Under the pieces are notes generated by a model. That model was not told where the DNA came from and did not search any database. It was given only the letters and a program-made list of their open reading frames with translations. Of a DNA stretch of 64,000 bases, positions 11,945 through 22,400 are shown in pieces (within the stretch, counting starts at the first letter, position 1; every line of letters begins with the position of its first letter). The translations under genes and the position numbers were made by a program. The stretch comes from Leifsonia sp. Leaf264 (GTDB taxonomy: Bacteria; Actinomycetota; Actinomycetes; Actinomycetales; Microbacteriaceae). The stretch spans positions 1-64,000 of the forward strand of contig NZ_LMMR01000009.1 in the NCBI RefSeq assembly GCF_001422325.1, given 5' to 3'.

Positions 11945-12028
11945 CTAGAGTCGGCGCTCGACCCGGCGTCGGAGCAGCACGGAACCCACGCGCGCGATGC
12001 GCGAGACGGTGGGCTGTGCGGTGGACAT
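11945..12028 (-). CDS. Putative arginine-rich leader peptide of the arg operon (27 aa)
   Basis: A 27-codon open frame, from ATG 12028 to TAG 11945-11947, sits between the only good promoter and argC. It has seven arginines: residues 10, 13, 20-22, 25 and 26, with the C-terminal cluster LLRRRVERRL. The codons used are CGC, CGA and CGG. The -10 hexamer TAGGGT ends 6 nt before the ATG, so the transcript should begin at the ATG and be translated as a leaderless mRNA. Position, size and composition fit an attenuator-type leader peptide sensing arginyl-tRNA, like the leaderless cysteine-rich upstream frames known in mycobacteria. No homologue was checked. High GC favours Arg codons by chance, so this is a reasoned candidate. 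Confidence 0.5.
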   Translation of the reverse strand: MSTAQPTVSRIARVGSVLLRRRVERRL

Positions 12029-12034
12029 GCAGCG

Positions 12035-12064
12035 ACCCTACCGGGCGGTGACACAATCGTGCAA
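12035..12064 (-). promoter_or_regulatory. Promoter of the arginine operon
   Basis: On the minus strand TTGCAC (12059-12064) and TAGGGT (12035-12040) are 18 nt apart. The expected start of transcription, about 7 nt past the -10, falls on the A of the leader-peptide ATG. No perfect ARG box could be recognised around it. Confidence 0.6.
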
Positions 12065-12137
12065 ATGACGCAAGAATCTGGCGTGATGCGCGCTCACTGC
12101 GGATGAACTGCGGCTCCATGGGGCCGCATCCGAACCG

Positions 12138-12205
12138 GCTGCGCTGTCGAATCTGCGCCACGCCACCGATGCTTCGGGGGCGCGGTGCAGATTCAACAGC
12201 GCAGC
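12138..12205 (-). terminator. Long imperfect inverted repeat after pheT, probable terminator
   Basis: Arms of 22 nt at 12138-12159 and 12184-12205 pair with only two mismatches (GCTGCGCTGT / ACAGCGCAGC at the base), and the repeat begins 4 nt past the pheT stop codon. A U-tract is missing, as is common for actinobacterial terminators. The size is larger than needed for termination, so a small palindromic repeat element is the alternative. Confidence 0.55.
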
Positions 12206-12209
12206 GGCA

Positions 12210-14729
12210 TTAGTCGCGCAGGTGCGCCCCGAAAAGCTCCGCGGCCCGTGCGGCACCGGCGAGCTTCGCCTCCGTCGCCTCCGCCGCCGTGAGCGTGCGG
12301 TCGGCGGCACGGAAGCGCAGCGCGAACGTCAGGCTCTTGGTGCCATCGGGCAGCCCGGCTCCGCGGTAGTCGTCGACGAGGCGGGCGTCCTCGAGGAGCT
12401 CGCCCGCACCGTCGACGACGGCCGAGCGGACGGCGGCTGCCGGCACATCGGTCGCGACGACGAGTGACAGGTCCTGCGTCGCCGCCGGTTTGGTCTGCAC
12501 CGGGCGCGCGTGGATCTCCGACCGGCCGAGGCGGATCAGCGCGTCGAGGTCGAGCTCGACGGCTGCCACCGTGCGGGGCAGGTCTGCGGATGCGGCGAGG
12601 TCGGGCAGCAGTTCGCCGGCGAAGCCGACGGTCTCCCCTGCCGCGGCGATCCGCGCTGTGCGACCCGGGTGGAACGCCGGGTGCGCGCCCTGCTCGATGA
12701 CGAGTTCGACGTCGAGGGCCGTGCCGAGCCGGCGGGCGACGCCGATGGCGTCCTGCCAGTCCCAGGCGACAGCCGCCTGACCGGGCTGGCGGGCGACGGC
12801 GTTGCCGATGAGGAGCGCCGCGACGTTCTGCGGCTGCCGCGGGATTCCGGCGTCGAGCTCGGCGAGCACGGAGTCGTCGGGTCGCGCGTCGCCGATCGGC
12901 AGGGTCGCCGATCCGAAGGCGCCCGAAGACGACGGCAGCGAGACGAGCCCGGTCTCGAAGATCGCGAGATCGGTGGTGCCGCGCGACAGGTTGCGGTGCG
13001 CGATCTCGGCCAGGCCTGGCAGCAACGAGGTGCGCAAGAACGGACGAGCGCCGTCGAGCGGGTTCGCGACGCGCACGGGCCGGGAGATCTCGCCCTCGAG
13101 GCTGGCGAAGGCAGCGGCATCCGTCGCCCCCACGAACGGATAGGCGAGAACCTCGGTCAGGCCGCTCCCCGCGAGCACGTTCAGGGTGATGCGGCGAAGG
13201 CGCTGGGCGCGGGTCAGGCCACGGCCAGGAGGCGCGACGGGCAGGACGGCCGGGATGCGGTCGTAGCCGTTGATGCGTGCAACCTCCTCGGCGAGGTCGG
13301 CCTTGCCGACGATGTCGGGGCGCCAGCTCGGCGGTGTGACGACGAGCCCGCCGTCGCCCTGCTCGACCTGCGCGCCGATCTCGACCAGCACCGTGCGGAT
13401 CTCCTCGTCGGTGTACTCGACGCCGATGAGGCCGGAGACGAAGCCGTCGGGAAGGAAGACCGACTCGCGGGGCTCCGGTCGTGCCGTGCTGGTGGCGGCC
13501 TCCTCGACGGTGCCGCCGGCCAGTTCGGCTAGCAATTGGGCGGCGCGGGCCGCTGCGGCTTCAGCGACGGCCGGGTCCACTCCACGCTCGAAGCGCTTGG
13601 ATGCCTCGCTCGGGAGCTTGTGGCGGCGGGCGCTGCGGGCGATCGACACGGGGTCGAAGTTCGCGGCCTCGATGAGGACGTTGACGGTGTCGCTGCCGAT
13701 CTCGGTGCGGGCACCGCCCATGACACCCGCCAGACCGATCGGCCCCGACCCGTCGGTGATGAGGAGGTCCTCGGGGTGGAGGATGCGCTCCTTCTCGTCG
13801 AGGGTGACGATGCTCTCGCCGGCTGCGGCCCGGCGCACGACGATGCCTCCGACGAGGGTGTCGAGGTCGTAGCCGTGCAGCGGCTGGCCGAGTTCGAGCA
13901 TCACGTAGTTGGTGATGTCGACGACGAGCGAGATGGAACGGATGCCGGCCAGCTTCAGGCGCGCGATCATCCACGCCGGGGTGCGCCGTGTCGGGTCGAC
14001 GCCGCGCACGATGCGGGTGACGAACGTCGAAGCACCCACGCGGCCGCGCACGGGAGCGTCGTCGGCGATGGTGACGGGGAACGCGCTCGAACCGCTGCCG
14101 GCTCCGGCGAGGGCCGGGTCGCGGAAGGCAGCGCCCGTGGCGTGGGCGTACTCGCGGGCGACGCCGCGGATGGAGAAGGCGTAGCCGCGGTCGGGGGTGA
14201 CGTTGATCTCCACGGCGGCGTCGTCGAGCGAGAGCAGGCTGATCGCATCCGTTCCCACGGCGGGATCGAGGTCGAGCTCGGCCAGGCGCAGGATGCCGTC
14301 GTGCTCGTCCCCGAGACCGAGCTCGCGTGCCGAGGCGATCATGCCGTCGGAGACGTGGCCGTAGGTCTTGCGAGCGGCGATCGGGAACGGGCCGGGCAGC
14401 ACGGATCCGGGCAGGGTCACGACGACCTTGTCTCCGACGAAGAAGTTGCCGGCACCGCAGACGATGCCGTGTACGGCGTCGCCGCCGTCAGCCGCCGTCT
14501 CACCGTCGGGGGCGACGCGCACCTGGCACCAGCGGATGGTCTTGCCGTTGGACTGGGGCTCTTCGACGAACTCGAGGACCTCGCCGACGACGATCGGACC
14601 GCTCAGCTCGAAGCCGTGCACGTCCTCCTCTTCGAAGCCGACGCTGACGAGGGCCTCATGGAGCGAGCCCGTCGTCGTACCGGGAACGAGGTCGACGTAC
14701 TCCGCCAACCAGCTCAGGGGAACTCTCAC
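12210..14729 (-). CDS. pheT: Phenylalanyl-tRNA synthetase beta subunit
   Basis: The 839-residue beta chain of the alpha2-beta2 enzyme. The order is: N-terminal MRVPLSWLAEYV module; tRNA-binding EMAP-II-like domain (residues about 40-160, with GIVCGAGNFFVGDKVVV); B3/B4 editing domain (MLELGQPLHGYD); B5 domain; catalytic-like core; and a C-terminal ferredoxin-fold anticodon-binding domain that ends LTFALRFRAADRTLT. The GTG start at 14729 follows the pheS stop by 2 nt. The gene ends just before a large inverted repeat. Confidence 0.96.
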   Translation of the reverse strand: MRVPLSWLAEYVDLVPGTTTGSLHEALVSVGFEEEDVHGFELSGPIVVGEVLEFVEEPQSNGKTIRWCQVRVAPDGETAADGGDAVHGIVCGAGNFFVGDKVVVTLPGSVLPGPFPIAARKTYGHVSDGMIASARELGLGDEHDGILRLAELDLDPAVGTDAISLLSLDDAAVEINVTPDRGYAFSIRGVAREYAHATGAAFRDPALAGAGSGSSAFPVTIADDAPVRGRVGASTFVTRIVRGVDPTRRTPAWMIARLKLAGIRSISLVVDITNYVMLELGQPLHGYDLDTLVGGIVVRRAAAGESIVTLDEKERILHPEDLLITDGSGPIGLAGVMGGARTEIGSDTVNVLIEAANFDPVSIARSARRHKLPSEASKRFERGVDPAVAEAAAARAAQLLAELAGGTVEEAATSTARPEPRESVFLPDGFVSGLIGVEYTDEEIRTVLVEIGAQVEQGDGGLVVTPPSWRPDIVGKADLAEEVARINGYDRIPAVLPVAPPGRGLTRAQRLRRITLNVLAGSGLTEVLAYPFVGATDAAAFASLEGEISRPVRVANPLDGARPFLRTSLLPGLAEIAHRNLSRGTTDLAIFETGLVSLPSSSGAFGSATLPIGDARPDDSVLAELDAGIPRQPQNVAALLIGNAVARQPGQAAVAWDWQDAIGVARRLGTALDVELVIEQGAHPAFHPGRTARIAAAGETVGFAGELLPDLAASADLPRTVAAVELDLDALIRLGRSEIHARPVQTKPAATQDLSLVVATDVPAAAVRSAVVDGAGELLEDARLVDDYRGAGLPDGTKSLTFALRFRAADRTLTAAEATEAKLAGAARAAELFGAHLRD

Positions 14730-14731
14730 GA

Positions 14732-15772
14732 CTAGACCACCATTCCGAACTGCTGGCTGAACCGCACATCGCCCTCGACGATGTCGCGCATGTCCTCGAC
14801 GTCGTTGCGGAACATGAGCGCACGCTCGATGCCCATGCCGAAAGCGAAGCCGGAGTAGACCTCGGGGTCGATGCCCGCTGCCTTCAGCACATTGGGGTTG
14901 ATCATCCCGCAGCCGCCCCACTCGATCCAGCGGGCCCCGCCGACGAAGGTGGGGTGCCAGACGTCGAGCTCGGCCGACGGCTCGGTGAACGGGAAGTAGT
15001 TCGGGCGCAGGCGGATCTTCGCGCCGTCGCCGAACAGCGTGCGCGCGAAGTGCTCCAGAGTGCCGCGCAGGTGCGCCATGGTGAGGCCCTTGTCGACGGC
15101 CAGCCCCTCGAACTGCGTGAACACCGGGGTGTGGGTGGCGTCGAGCTCGTCGGTGCGGAAGACCCGGCCGGGGGCGAGAACGTAGATCGGCACCTCGCGC
15201 TCGAGCATGGTGCGCACCTGCACCGGACTCGTGTGCGTGCGCAGTACCAGGTGCGCCTCGGGCGGATCGATGAAGAAGGTGTCCTGCATGGCGCGCGCGG
15301 GGTGGTCGGCGTCGAAGTTGAGCGCGTCGAAGTTGAACCACTCGCTCTCGAGTTCCGGCCCCTCGGCGATCTCCCAGCCCATGCCGACGAAGACGTCGAT
15401 GACCTGGTCCTGCAGCAGCGAGAGGGGGTGGCGGGCACCGCTGGCCTGACGCACCGCGGCTGCAGTGACGTCGACACGCTCCGCCTCGAGCCGGGCGGAT
15501 GCCTCGGCTTCGACGATGGCCGACTCGCGAGCAGCGAAGGCCTGGTTCACCTGTCCGCGCGCCTGGCCCACCAGCTTGCCGAGGGCGGCCTTCTGGTCGT
15601 TCGGGACACTGCGCAGCAGGCCGTTGAGTCGCGCGAGCGGGGATGACTCCCCCGTGTGCTCGGTGCGGACCGTCTTGAGGGCGGTGGAGTCGGATGCTGC
15701 CGCGATGGCCGCGATGGCCGCCTCGACGGCGGCGCCGACACTCGCCTCGGTGATTTCGGTGGGTTCAGACAC
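14732..15772 (-). CDS. pheS: Phenylalanyl-tRNA synthetase alpha subunit
   Basis: Catalytic alpha chain, 346 residues. An N-terminal coiled coil (residues 1-90, rich in Ala and Glu) that binds tRNA is followed by the class II core with [21 protein letters not shown], the motif-2 region [11 protein letters not shown] and the motif-3 [15 protein letters not shown]. The GTG 15772 start was chosen because the family begins MSEPTEIT-like and TAAACT (15781-15786) ends 8 nt upstream, making a leaderless mRNA likely. Longer frames upstream read into the intergenic region. Confidence 0.95.
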   Translation of the reverse strand: MSEPTEITEASVGAAVEAAIAAIAAASDSTALKTVRTEHTGESSPLARLNGLLRSVPNDQKAALGKLVGQARGQVNQAFAARESAIVEAEASARLEAERVDVTAAAVRQASGARHPLSLLQDQVIDVFVGMGWEIAEGPELESEWFNFDALNFDADHPARAMQDTFFIDPPEAHLVLRTHTSPVQVRTMLEREVPIYVLAPGRVFRTDELDATHTPVFTQFEGLAVDKGLTMAHLRGTLEHFARTLFGDGAKIRLRPNYFPFTEPSAELDVWHPTFVGGARWIEWGGCGMINPNVLKAAGIDPEVYSGFAFGMGIERALMFRNDVEDMRDIVEGDVRFSQQFGMVV

Positions 15773-15852
15773 GAGGCACAAGTTTACCGGCGCGGCGCGG
15801 CCCGCCGCGAACGTGTCCGGATCACCGGAGTCGACTGTGCCGCGATCGCACG

Positions 15853-16653
15853 CTACGACCTGTGGGCGAACGCCGATTCGTAGAGGCAGACCGAGGCCGC
15901 CGTCGCGAGATTCATCGATTCGGCGCTGCCGTAGATCGGTACCGACACGGCACGGTCGGCGAGAGCGAGCTTGTCGTCGGGCAGGCCCCGGGCCTCGTTG
16001 CCGAACAGCCAAGCGGTCGGTGCGTCGAGCAGTCCGTCGCGGCGGGCTGCGAGCAGGTCGTCACCCTTGATGTCGGCTGCCAGGATCTGGAGGCCGGCGG
16101 CACGGGCGCGGTCGCGGACGTCCTCGAGCTCGACGTCGACGGCGATCGGCAGGTGGAAGATGGAGCCGGTCGAGGAGCGCACGACCTTGGGGTTGTAGAG
16201 GTCGACGCTGCGACCGGTGAGGATGACGGCGTCGGCGCCTGCGGCATCCGCTGCCCGCACGATCGTTCCGGCGTTGCCGGGGTCGCGCACTTCCTCGAGG
16301 ATGGCGATGAGGCGGGGGCCCGCAGCGAAGATGTCCTTCACCGACGTCGGGAACTGCTGGCACACGGCGACGAAGCCCTGCGGGGTGACGGTGTCGCTCA
16401 TGGCTTCGAGCACCTGCTCGGTGACGTACTCGACCTCGATGTCGGCGTCGGCAGCGAGCTGGGCCAGCTCCGGGTAGCGCTCGAGGGCCGTTGGCGTGGC
16501 GAACAGGTCGATCACGAGATGGGGCTTGAACGTGAGGGCCTCGGAAACCGCCTGCGGACCTTCGAGGAGGAAGTACCCGCTGTCGACACGGGCGGGCTTC
16601 TTGGCGAGCTTGGCGACAGCGCGGACACGGGGCGAGCGCGGGTTCTCCAGCAT
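15853..16653 (-). CDS. TrmH/SpoU family RNA 2'-O-methyltransferase
   Basis: A 266-residue SpoU-class methyltransferase. The N-terminal substrate-binding domain (residues 1-95, with [13 protein letters not shown]) is followed by the knotted SPOUT domain with [24 protein letters not shown] (motif 1), [11 protein letters not shown] (motif 2) and [22 protein letters not shown] (motif 3). The likely target is 23S rRNA or tRNA, and the exact site cannot be told. The equivalent gene in M. tuberculosis, tsnR (Rv1644), also lies between rplT and pheS, supporting orthology. Confidence 0.9.
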   Translation of the reverse strand: MLENPRSPRVRAVAKLAKKPARVDSGYFLLEGPQAVSEALTFKPHLVIDLFATPTALERYPELAQLAADADIEVEYVTEQVLEAMSDTVTPQGFVAVCQQFPTSVKDIFAAGPRLIAILEEVRDPGNAGTIVRAADAAGADAVILTGRSVDLYNPKVVRSSTGSIFHLPIAVDVELEDVRDRARAAGLQILAADIKGDDLLAARRDGLLDAPTAWLFGNEARGLPDDKLALADRAVSVPIYGSAESMNLATAASVCLYESAFAHRS

Positions 16654-16679
16654 GCGGCCAAGTCTACCGATGGGATGCG

Positions 16680-16713
16680 AACGGCCCCGTCACCTGCTGG
16701 TGACGGGGCCGTT
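16680..16713 (-). terminator. Strong hairpin terminator after rplT
   Basis: A perfect 15-bp stem (AACGGCCCCGTCACC / GGTGACGGGGCCGTT) with a 4-nt loop lies 25 nt past the rplT stop and just before the SpoU methyltransferase start. There is no U-tract on either side. It most likely separates infC-rpmI-rplT from the methyltransferase-pheST group. Confidence 0.75.
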
Positions 16714-16738
16714 CGGGATTCGCTGAGCGCGAGGGCGA

Positions 16739-17122
16739 CTAGCGCGCGACGGGCGCGTTCACGTCGGCCGGGAGAGCCTTGCGGGCGGTCTCCACGAGAG
16801 CGGCGAAGGTGGCGGGCTCGTTCACGGCGAGGTCCGCGAGGATGCGACGGTCGACACCGACACCCGCGAGGCCGAGGCCCTGGATGAGACGGTTGTACGT
16901 GAGGCCGTTCGCACGCGAAGCCGCGTTGATGCGCTGGATCCACAGGCGACGGAAGTCACCCTTGCGGGCGCGACGGTCGGCGTAGCTGTAGACGAGCGAG
17001 TGGGTGACCTGCTCCTTGGCCTTGCGGTACAGGCGCGAACGCTGGCCGCGGTAACCCTGGGCGCGCTCGAGGATGACCCGACGCTTCTTGTGGGCGTTGA
17101 CCGCCCGCTTTACTCTTGCCAT
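16739..17122 (-). CDS. rplT: Ribosomal protein bL20
   Basis: A 127-residue, strongly basic 50S subunit protein needed for early assembly. It opens [15 protein letters not shown] and carries the typical [15 protein letters not shown] and [20 protein letters not shown]. Normal length. It is the last gene of the infC-rpmI-rplT operon and is followed by a strong hairpin. Confidence 0.98.
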   Translation of the reverse strand: MARVKRAVNAHKKRRVILERAQGYRGQRSRLYRKAKEQVTHSLVYSYADRRARKGDFRRLWIQRINAASRANGLTYNRLIQGLGLAGVGVDRRILADLAVNEPATFAALVETARKALPADVNAPVAR

Positions 17123-17151
17123 TTCTCTGTCTTCCTAACGTGTTGCGCGGC

Positions 17152-17338
17152 TCAGCGGCCGAGAAGCTTCTTGATGACCTTGGCGTCGGCCGGAGCCAGC
17201 ACCTGGTCCTGGTTGAGGCGGCCCTTGCGCTTCGAGGCCTTCACCTCGAGGTTGTGACGCATGCCGGCCTGCTGCTTCATGATCTTGCCGCTGCCGGTCA
17301 CCTTGAAGCGCTTCTTGGACCCGGAGTGGGTCTTCTGC

Positions 17339-17346
<8 letters not shown>
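17152..17346 (-). CDS. rpmI: Ribosomal protein bL35
   Basis: A 64-residue 50S protein starting [21 protein letters not shown], with the C-terminal KVIKKLLG. The ATG overlaps the last 8 nt of infC, so translation is coupled to IF3. Confidence 0.97.
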
Positions 17347-17926
<580 letters not shown>

Positions 17927-17968
17927 GCGAGTCTCCTCTAATCGTGCTTCAACGCTGTCGCGCGACGG

Positions 17969-17986
17969 GATGCCGCACGGCATCGA
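17969..17986 (-). promoter_or_regulatory. Hairpin in the infC leader
   Basis: GATGCCG / CGGCATC form a perfect short palindrome about 45 nt upstream of the infC start codon. Leaders of infC operons are often used for L20 or transcription-attenuation control. Here only the hairpin itself is visible. Confidence 0.3.
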
Positions 17987-18190
17987 GAGGGGAAATCCAC
18001 ATAGTCCTCGCGTGATTTCACAACACGCTGTACTACGGCACCCTGTCTACTTCCCCATCGTGAGACGAGGAAGCGGAGTGCAATCAACCCGGTAACCTAG
18101 TGAAGCGGTCAAGCGCGGGTGGGAGAATCTCCACTTTCGTTTCCAACCAGAAATGGCCGGAAGCCTGCATCAGTCTAGCAGAGGATTTCA

Positions 18191-18565
18191 GTGAGTCACA
18201 GTTCAGAGCACGTCAGCCCCTACGACGACGCCGAGGACGCCTCCATCGGCGCCACCCGCGATATCGCGGAGGTGCCGGCCGTCGAGGTCATCACGACCGC
18301 CGCCGTGCACCTCATGAGCGCCGCCGCGGTGAAGTGCGGCCTCGCCGACGACCCGGAGTCGCAGATCGACCTCGATGAAGCGCGCAAGCTCATCAACGCC
18401 CTCGCCGGACTGATCACGGCCGGTGCTCCCGAGATCAGCGACATGCACGCCAGGAGCCTCCGCGACGGCCTGCGCTCGCTGCAGCTCGCGTTCCGGGAGG
18501 CGTCGAGCATCCCCGATCCGATCGGCAAGGGCCCCGGCGAGAAGTGGACCGGCCCGGTCACCTAG
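18191..18565 (+). CDS. DUF1844 domain protein
   Basis: A 124-residue acidic protein. The conserved DUF1844 region (residues about 35-95) reads VITTAAVHLMSAAAVKCGL, then DLDEARKLINALAGLI, and ends in FREASSIPDPIGKGPGEKW. The family is widespread next to infC in actinobacteria and has no known activity; the helices suggest a small oligomer. It is transcribed divergently from infC. GTG 18191 has GAGG 6 nt upstream, and the residues between 18100 and 18190 have no coding character. Confidence 0.85.
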   Translation: MSHSSEHVSPYDDAEDASIGATRDIAEVPAVEVITTAAVHLMSAAAVKCGLADDPESQIDLDEARKLINALAGLITAGAPEISDMHARSLRDGLRSLQLAFREASSIPDPIGKGPGEKWTGPVT

Positions 18566-18579
18566 GCTGCGCTGCGGCT

Positions 18580-18595
18580 GCGGACTCCGTCCGGG
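18580..18595 (+). repeat. Short intergenic palindromic repeat, copy 1
   Basis: GCGGACTCCGTCCGGG (inner palindrome CGGAC-tcc-GTCCG) lies 14 nt past the DUF1844 stop. The same 16 bases recur at 29400-29415, past the lexA stop. Both are at the 3' end of rightward genes facing a leftward gene, so they probably act as small terminators or are a dispersed repeat. Confidence 0.5.
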
Positions 18596-18608
18596 CCTCA
18601 GCGAACGA

Positions 18609-19388
18609 CTAACTCTGGCAGCGCGGACACCACCACGTCTCGCGCTGCTCGAGCTCGGTGCGGCCGAGCTGCCCGTGCTGGATGCGCGTGCCGCAGCGGC
18701 GGCACGGCTTGCCGGCGCGTCCGTAGACCCAGAGCCGCTGGCCGTTGCGGTCGACGCCCGTGGTCGTGCGGGCGGTTCTGTCGACGTTGGCCGTGATGAG
18801 GCGATGAGCGAGCGCCACCAGGCCAGCGGCATCCGGAACCTCCTGCATCGGACGCTGGGGCCGGATGCCGCGCAGGAAGCACAGCTCGTTCACGAAGACA
18901 TTGCCGAGCCCGGCCAGATTGCGCTGGTCGGCCAGCGCCACCGCCACCGGGACCTCGGGATGCGCCTCGAGGTTGGCGACGGCCAGGCCGGCGTTCCAGT
19001 CGGAGCCGAGCAGGTCGGGTCCGAGATGGCCGACCGCAGTGCTCTCGTCGACTGTGGCGACGATCTCGAGCACGCCGAGTTCGAAGCCGACGGCGACCCA
19101 GTCGGCCGTCTCGAGGACGATGCGCGCCTGGAACGCGGGTCGCTGCCACGTGGTGCCGTGGCGGTAGAGATGCCAGGCGCCCTCCATCTTGAGGTGGGAG
19201 TGCACGGTGAGATCGCCCGCGTGCAGCAGCAGGTGCTTGCCTCGGGAGACGACGTCGTCGACAGTGCGGCCGCTGAGGTCGACCGTCGCGAAAGCCGGAA
19301 CACGGATGTCGCACACGGTGATGAGCGCTCCGGCGAGCGCCGAGTTCAGCGACCTGGCGGTGCGGAAGACGGTGTCACCCTCTGGCAT
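18609..19388 (-). CDS. Fpg/Nei family DNA glycosylase (Nei2-like endonuclease VIII)
   Basis: A 259-residue repair enzyme that removes oxidised bases and cuts the strand. It begins MPEGDTVFRTA: catalytic Pro2 and Glu3, with the EGD triad typical of Nei rather than the ELP of Fpg. The H2TH region is around ALADQRNLAGLGNVFVNELCFL, and the C-terminal zinc finger is CRRCGTRIQ...TWWCPRCQ. It sits 16 nt after lhr. The same pair, lhr then nei (Rv3296-Rv3297), is found in M. tuberculosis, implying joint use in DNA repair. Confidence 0.92.
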   Translation of the reverse strand: MPEGDTVFRTARSLNSALAGALITVCDIRVPAFATVDLSGRTVDDVVSRGKHLLLHAGDLTVHSHLKMEGAWHLYRHGTTWQRPAFQARIVLETADWVAVGFELGVLEIVATVDESTAVGHLGPDLLGSDWNAGLAVANLEAHPEVPVAVALADQRNLAGLGNVFVNELCFLRGIRPQRPMQEVPDAAGLVALAHRLITANVDRTARTTTGVDRNGQRLWVYGRAGKPCRRCGTRIQHGQLGRTELEQRETWWCPRCQS

Positions 19389-19404
19389 GGTCGTCGGCGC
19401 CCGA

Positions 19405-22400
19405 TCAGACCCGCGCGCTCAGGCGCAGGCCGCGGGGAGTCTCGCTGAAACCGGCGCCCCGGAGGGCGAGTCCGGCCGGGACGCCGAGCACGAACAGGCC
19501 GTTGACGGTCTCGACGGCGAGTTTGCGCATGCCTCCGCGGGACACGGCCGACGCCAGGGAGGACGCTGCCGCCGCGAGCACGGTCTCGTCGTCGGTGAAC
19601 GCCAGCATCGTCTTGCCGCCGCGCTCGACGTAGAGCGCGATGCCGCCGTCGACGAGGACGACGAGGGCGCCGGCCTTGCGGGCCGGGCGATGGGTGGTGC
19701 CCTCGGGGAGAGCCGGCCAGGCGAGGGCGGCACCGAAGGGGTTGGCCGGATCCGTCGCGGCGAGAGTGAAGGCCACAGGTGCCGGCGGCGCCGATCCGTC
19801 GTCACGGTCCGCGTTGCTGCGGAGGCGGTCGACCGCTCCCGGAGCGGCGAACTGAGCGGCACCGAGCTTGTCGACGAAGTAGCCGCGGCGGCTGCGGCCA
19901 GAGTCCTCGAACTCGCGCAGGGTGCGGTACACCAGCGCGAAGCCGCCGATCACGCCTTCGGCCACGACAGCGCCACGGGTCACCACGCCGTAGCGCTCGA
20001 GAAGGGTCTCGCCGAGCGCGTGCGCCCGTCGGGTGGCCGAGCCGTCGGGGAGGGGCAGGATCGACCAGCGACCGGCGACGGTCGGCGGTCCGCCCCGGCT
20101 GGGCATCTTCGCCCGCGGCAGCGCTCGACCCCGGTGCATCCGCGCGCGGGGCGCCGCACGCTGCGGTTTGTGGGCACTGCGCCCGCCGGCCACCAGAGCC
20201 CGGACCGGGGCGAAGGTGTCGTTCGTGACCAGTCCCGACCAGGCGAGGTCCCAGAGCGCGTCGACGAGGGCCGAGTCGTCCTCCGAGCCGACGGCATCCG
20301 ACAGCTGACGGAAGAAGAACGCCCCACCGGACCCGAGACTGGAGAGGACCTCGCGCTGCAGGGCCGTCGTCTCGGCCTCGAGCGAGATGGGCAGGGTGAG
20401 CGCGGCGGTGTCGGCCAGATGCAGGCTGATCCAGCCGTCGTCGCCGGCGAGCGATCCCGAGCCGCACCACACCACCTCACCCGTCGCCATGAGCTCGTCG
20501 AGCATGGCCGGGCTGTAATCGGAGACCCTGGCGGGAAGGACCAGCGATTCCCAGGCCGACGCGGGCAGCCGGGCGCCCTCGAGTTGCTCGATGACGGATG
20601 CCACTCCATCGAGCCCACGAAGCCTGCCGCCGACGTGCTGCCACGCCGGGAGGAAGCGTGCGAGGGCACGCTGCTCCACCGGCTCGATCTCGTGCCGCAA
20701 TGCGGCGAGGGAACGTCGTCGGAGCTTGCGGAGCACCTCGGCATCGCACCACTCGGCGCTCGTGCCGTTGGGCCGGAACTCCCCCTCGACGATGCGCCGC
20801 GCCTCGGCCAGCCGGCGGAGGGCGGACCGGGCGACGGCGATGCCGATGCCGAGTCGCTCGGCGACCTCCTCGGTGGCGAAGGGTCCGTGGGTGCGTGCGT
20901 ACCGGCTGATGAGGTCGCCGAGCGGGTCGGCGACGGCTTCGAGATACGCCTCGGGCACGCCGACCTGGATCGGGACGCCGAGGGCATCGCGCAGCCGCCC
21001 GACGTCATCGATGGCTGCCAGTCGATCGGCCCCGGCCACGGCCGTGCGGATGATGCGCTTGGCGCGCAGCAGTTCCTCGACGTGCTCGCCCACCGCGGGC
21101 AGGGTCTCGGCCGTGACCCGTGCACGGATCTCCTCGACGGAGAGCGCCCCCAGTCCGCGCAGGAGGTCGACGATGCCCTCGAGCCCCTTGGCCCGGCGGT
21201 CGGGCGCCAGTCGTTGCAGCTCGCGCTCGGTGTCGTCGATGACCGCGGGGTCGAGCAGCTCCCGCAGCTCCACCCGCCCGAGCAGCTCGGCCAGCAGGGT
21301 GGAGTCGATGGCGAGCGCCGCCGCCCGCCGCTCCGCGAGCGGGCTGTCGCCCTCGTACATGAAGGCGCCGACGTAACCGAACAGGAGGGTGCTCGCGAAC
21401 GGGCTCGGAGCATCCGTCGTCGTCTCCACCAGACGGATGCCGCGCGATCCGATCTCCCGGGCCAGGCCCAGCATCGACGGCAGGTCGTAGACGTCCTGCA
21501 GGCACTCGCGCAGGGTCTCGAGGATGATCGGGAAGGTCGGGAAGGTGCGGGCGACGTCGAGCAGCTGGGCCGACTTCTGGCGCTGCTGCCAGAGCGGGGA
21601 ACGCGTGCCCGGCCTGTAGTGCGGCAGGAGCAGGGCCCGCGCCGCGCACTCGCGGAACCGCGACGCGAACAGTGCGGATCCGCCGACCTCGTCGGTCACG
21701 AGCTGCTCGAGCTCGTCGGCCTCGAAGACGAACAGTTCCGCTCCGGGAGGCTCCACCCCGGTATCGGGGATGCGCACGATGATGCCGTCGTCGCTGGCGA
21801 TGGATGCGCCGTCGATGCCATGACGCTCGCGCACGCGCGCACTCACCGCGAGCGCCCACGGCGCGTGCACGTTCATGCCGTACGGGGAATGCAGGATGAC
21901 CCGCCAGTCTCCGAGCTCGTCGCGCACCCGCTCGACCACGAGTGTGCGGTCGGTCGGGACCTGGCCTGTCGCCGCCCGTTGGTCTGCGAGGAACGCGATG
22001 AGGTTCGTCGCCGCCCTGTCATCGAGTCCACCCGCACGGATGCGGCTTCTCGCGTCGGCATCCGTCGCCGACGAGACGTCGCGCATGAACTCGCCGAGAG
22101 CGCGACCGAGTTCGGCCGGACGGCCGAGCGAGTCGCCCTTCCAGAACGGCAGGCGTCCGGGTTGGCCGAATGCCGGCGTGACGTTCACGCGGTCGTGGGT
22201 GATCTCCTGGATGCGCCAACTGGTGGCGCCGAGGGCGAAGACGTCGCCGACGCGCGACTCGTAGACCATCTCCTCATCGAGTTCACCGACGCGACGGCCC
22301 GTGAGCTCGTCGCCGCCGACGAGGAACACCCCGAACATGCCGCGGTCGGGGATGGTGCCGCCGCTCGTGACGGCGAGGCGCTGGGCCCCGGGCCGCCCGG

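Noticed and set aside
11859-12161. A 100-codon frame covering the argC leader in a different reading frame
   Set aside because: It runs through the promoter -35 and -10, has no ribosome-binding site and ends inside argC. The 27-codon frame fits the promoter better.
15773-15852. T-box or phenylalanine leader peptide before pheS
   Set aside because: The gap is only 80 nt, a -10 hexamer sits 8 nt from the start codon, and there is no T-box core sequence or Phe-rich frame.
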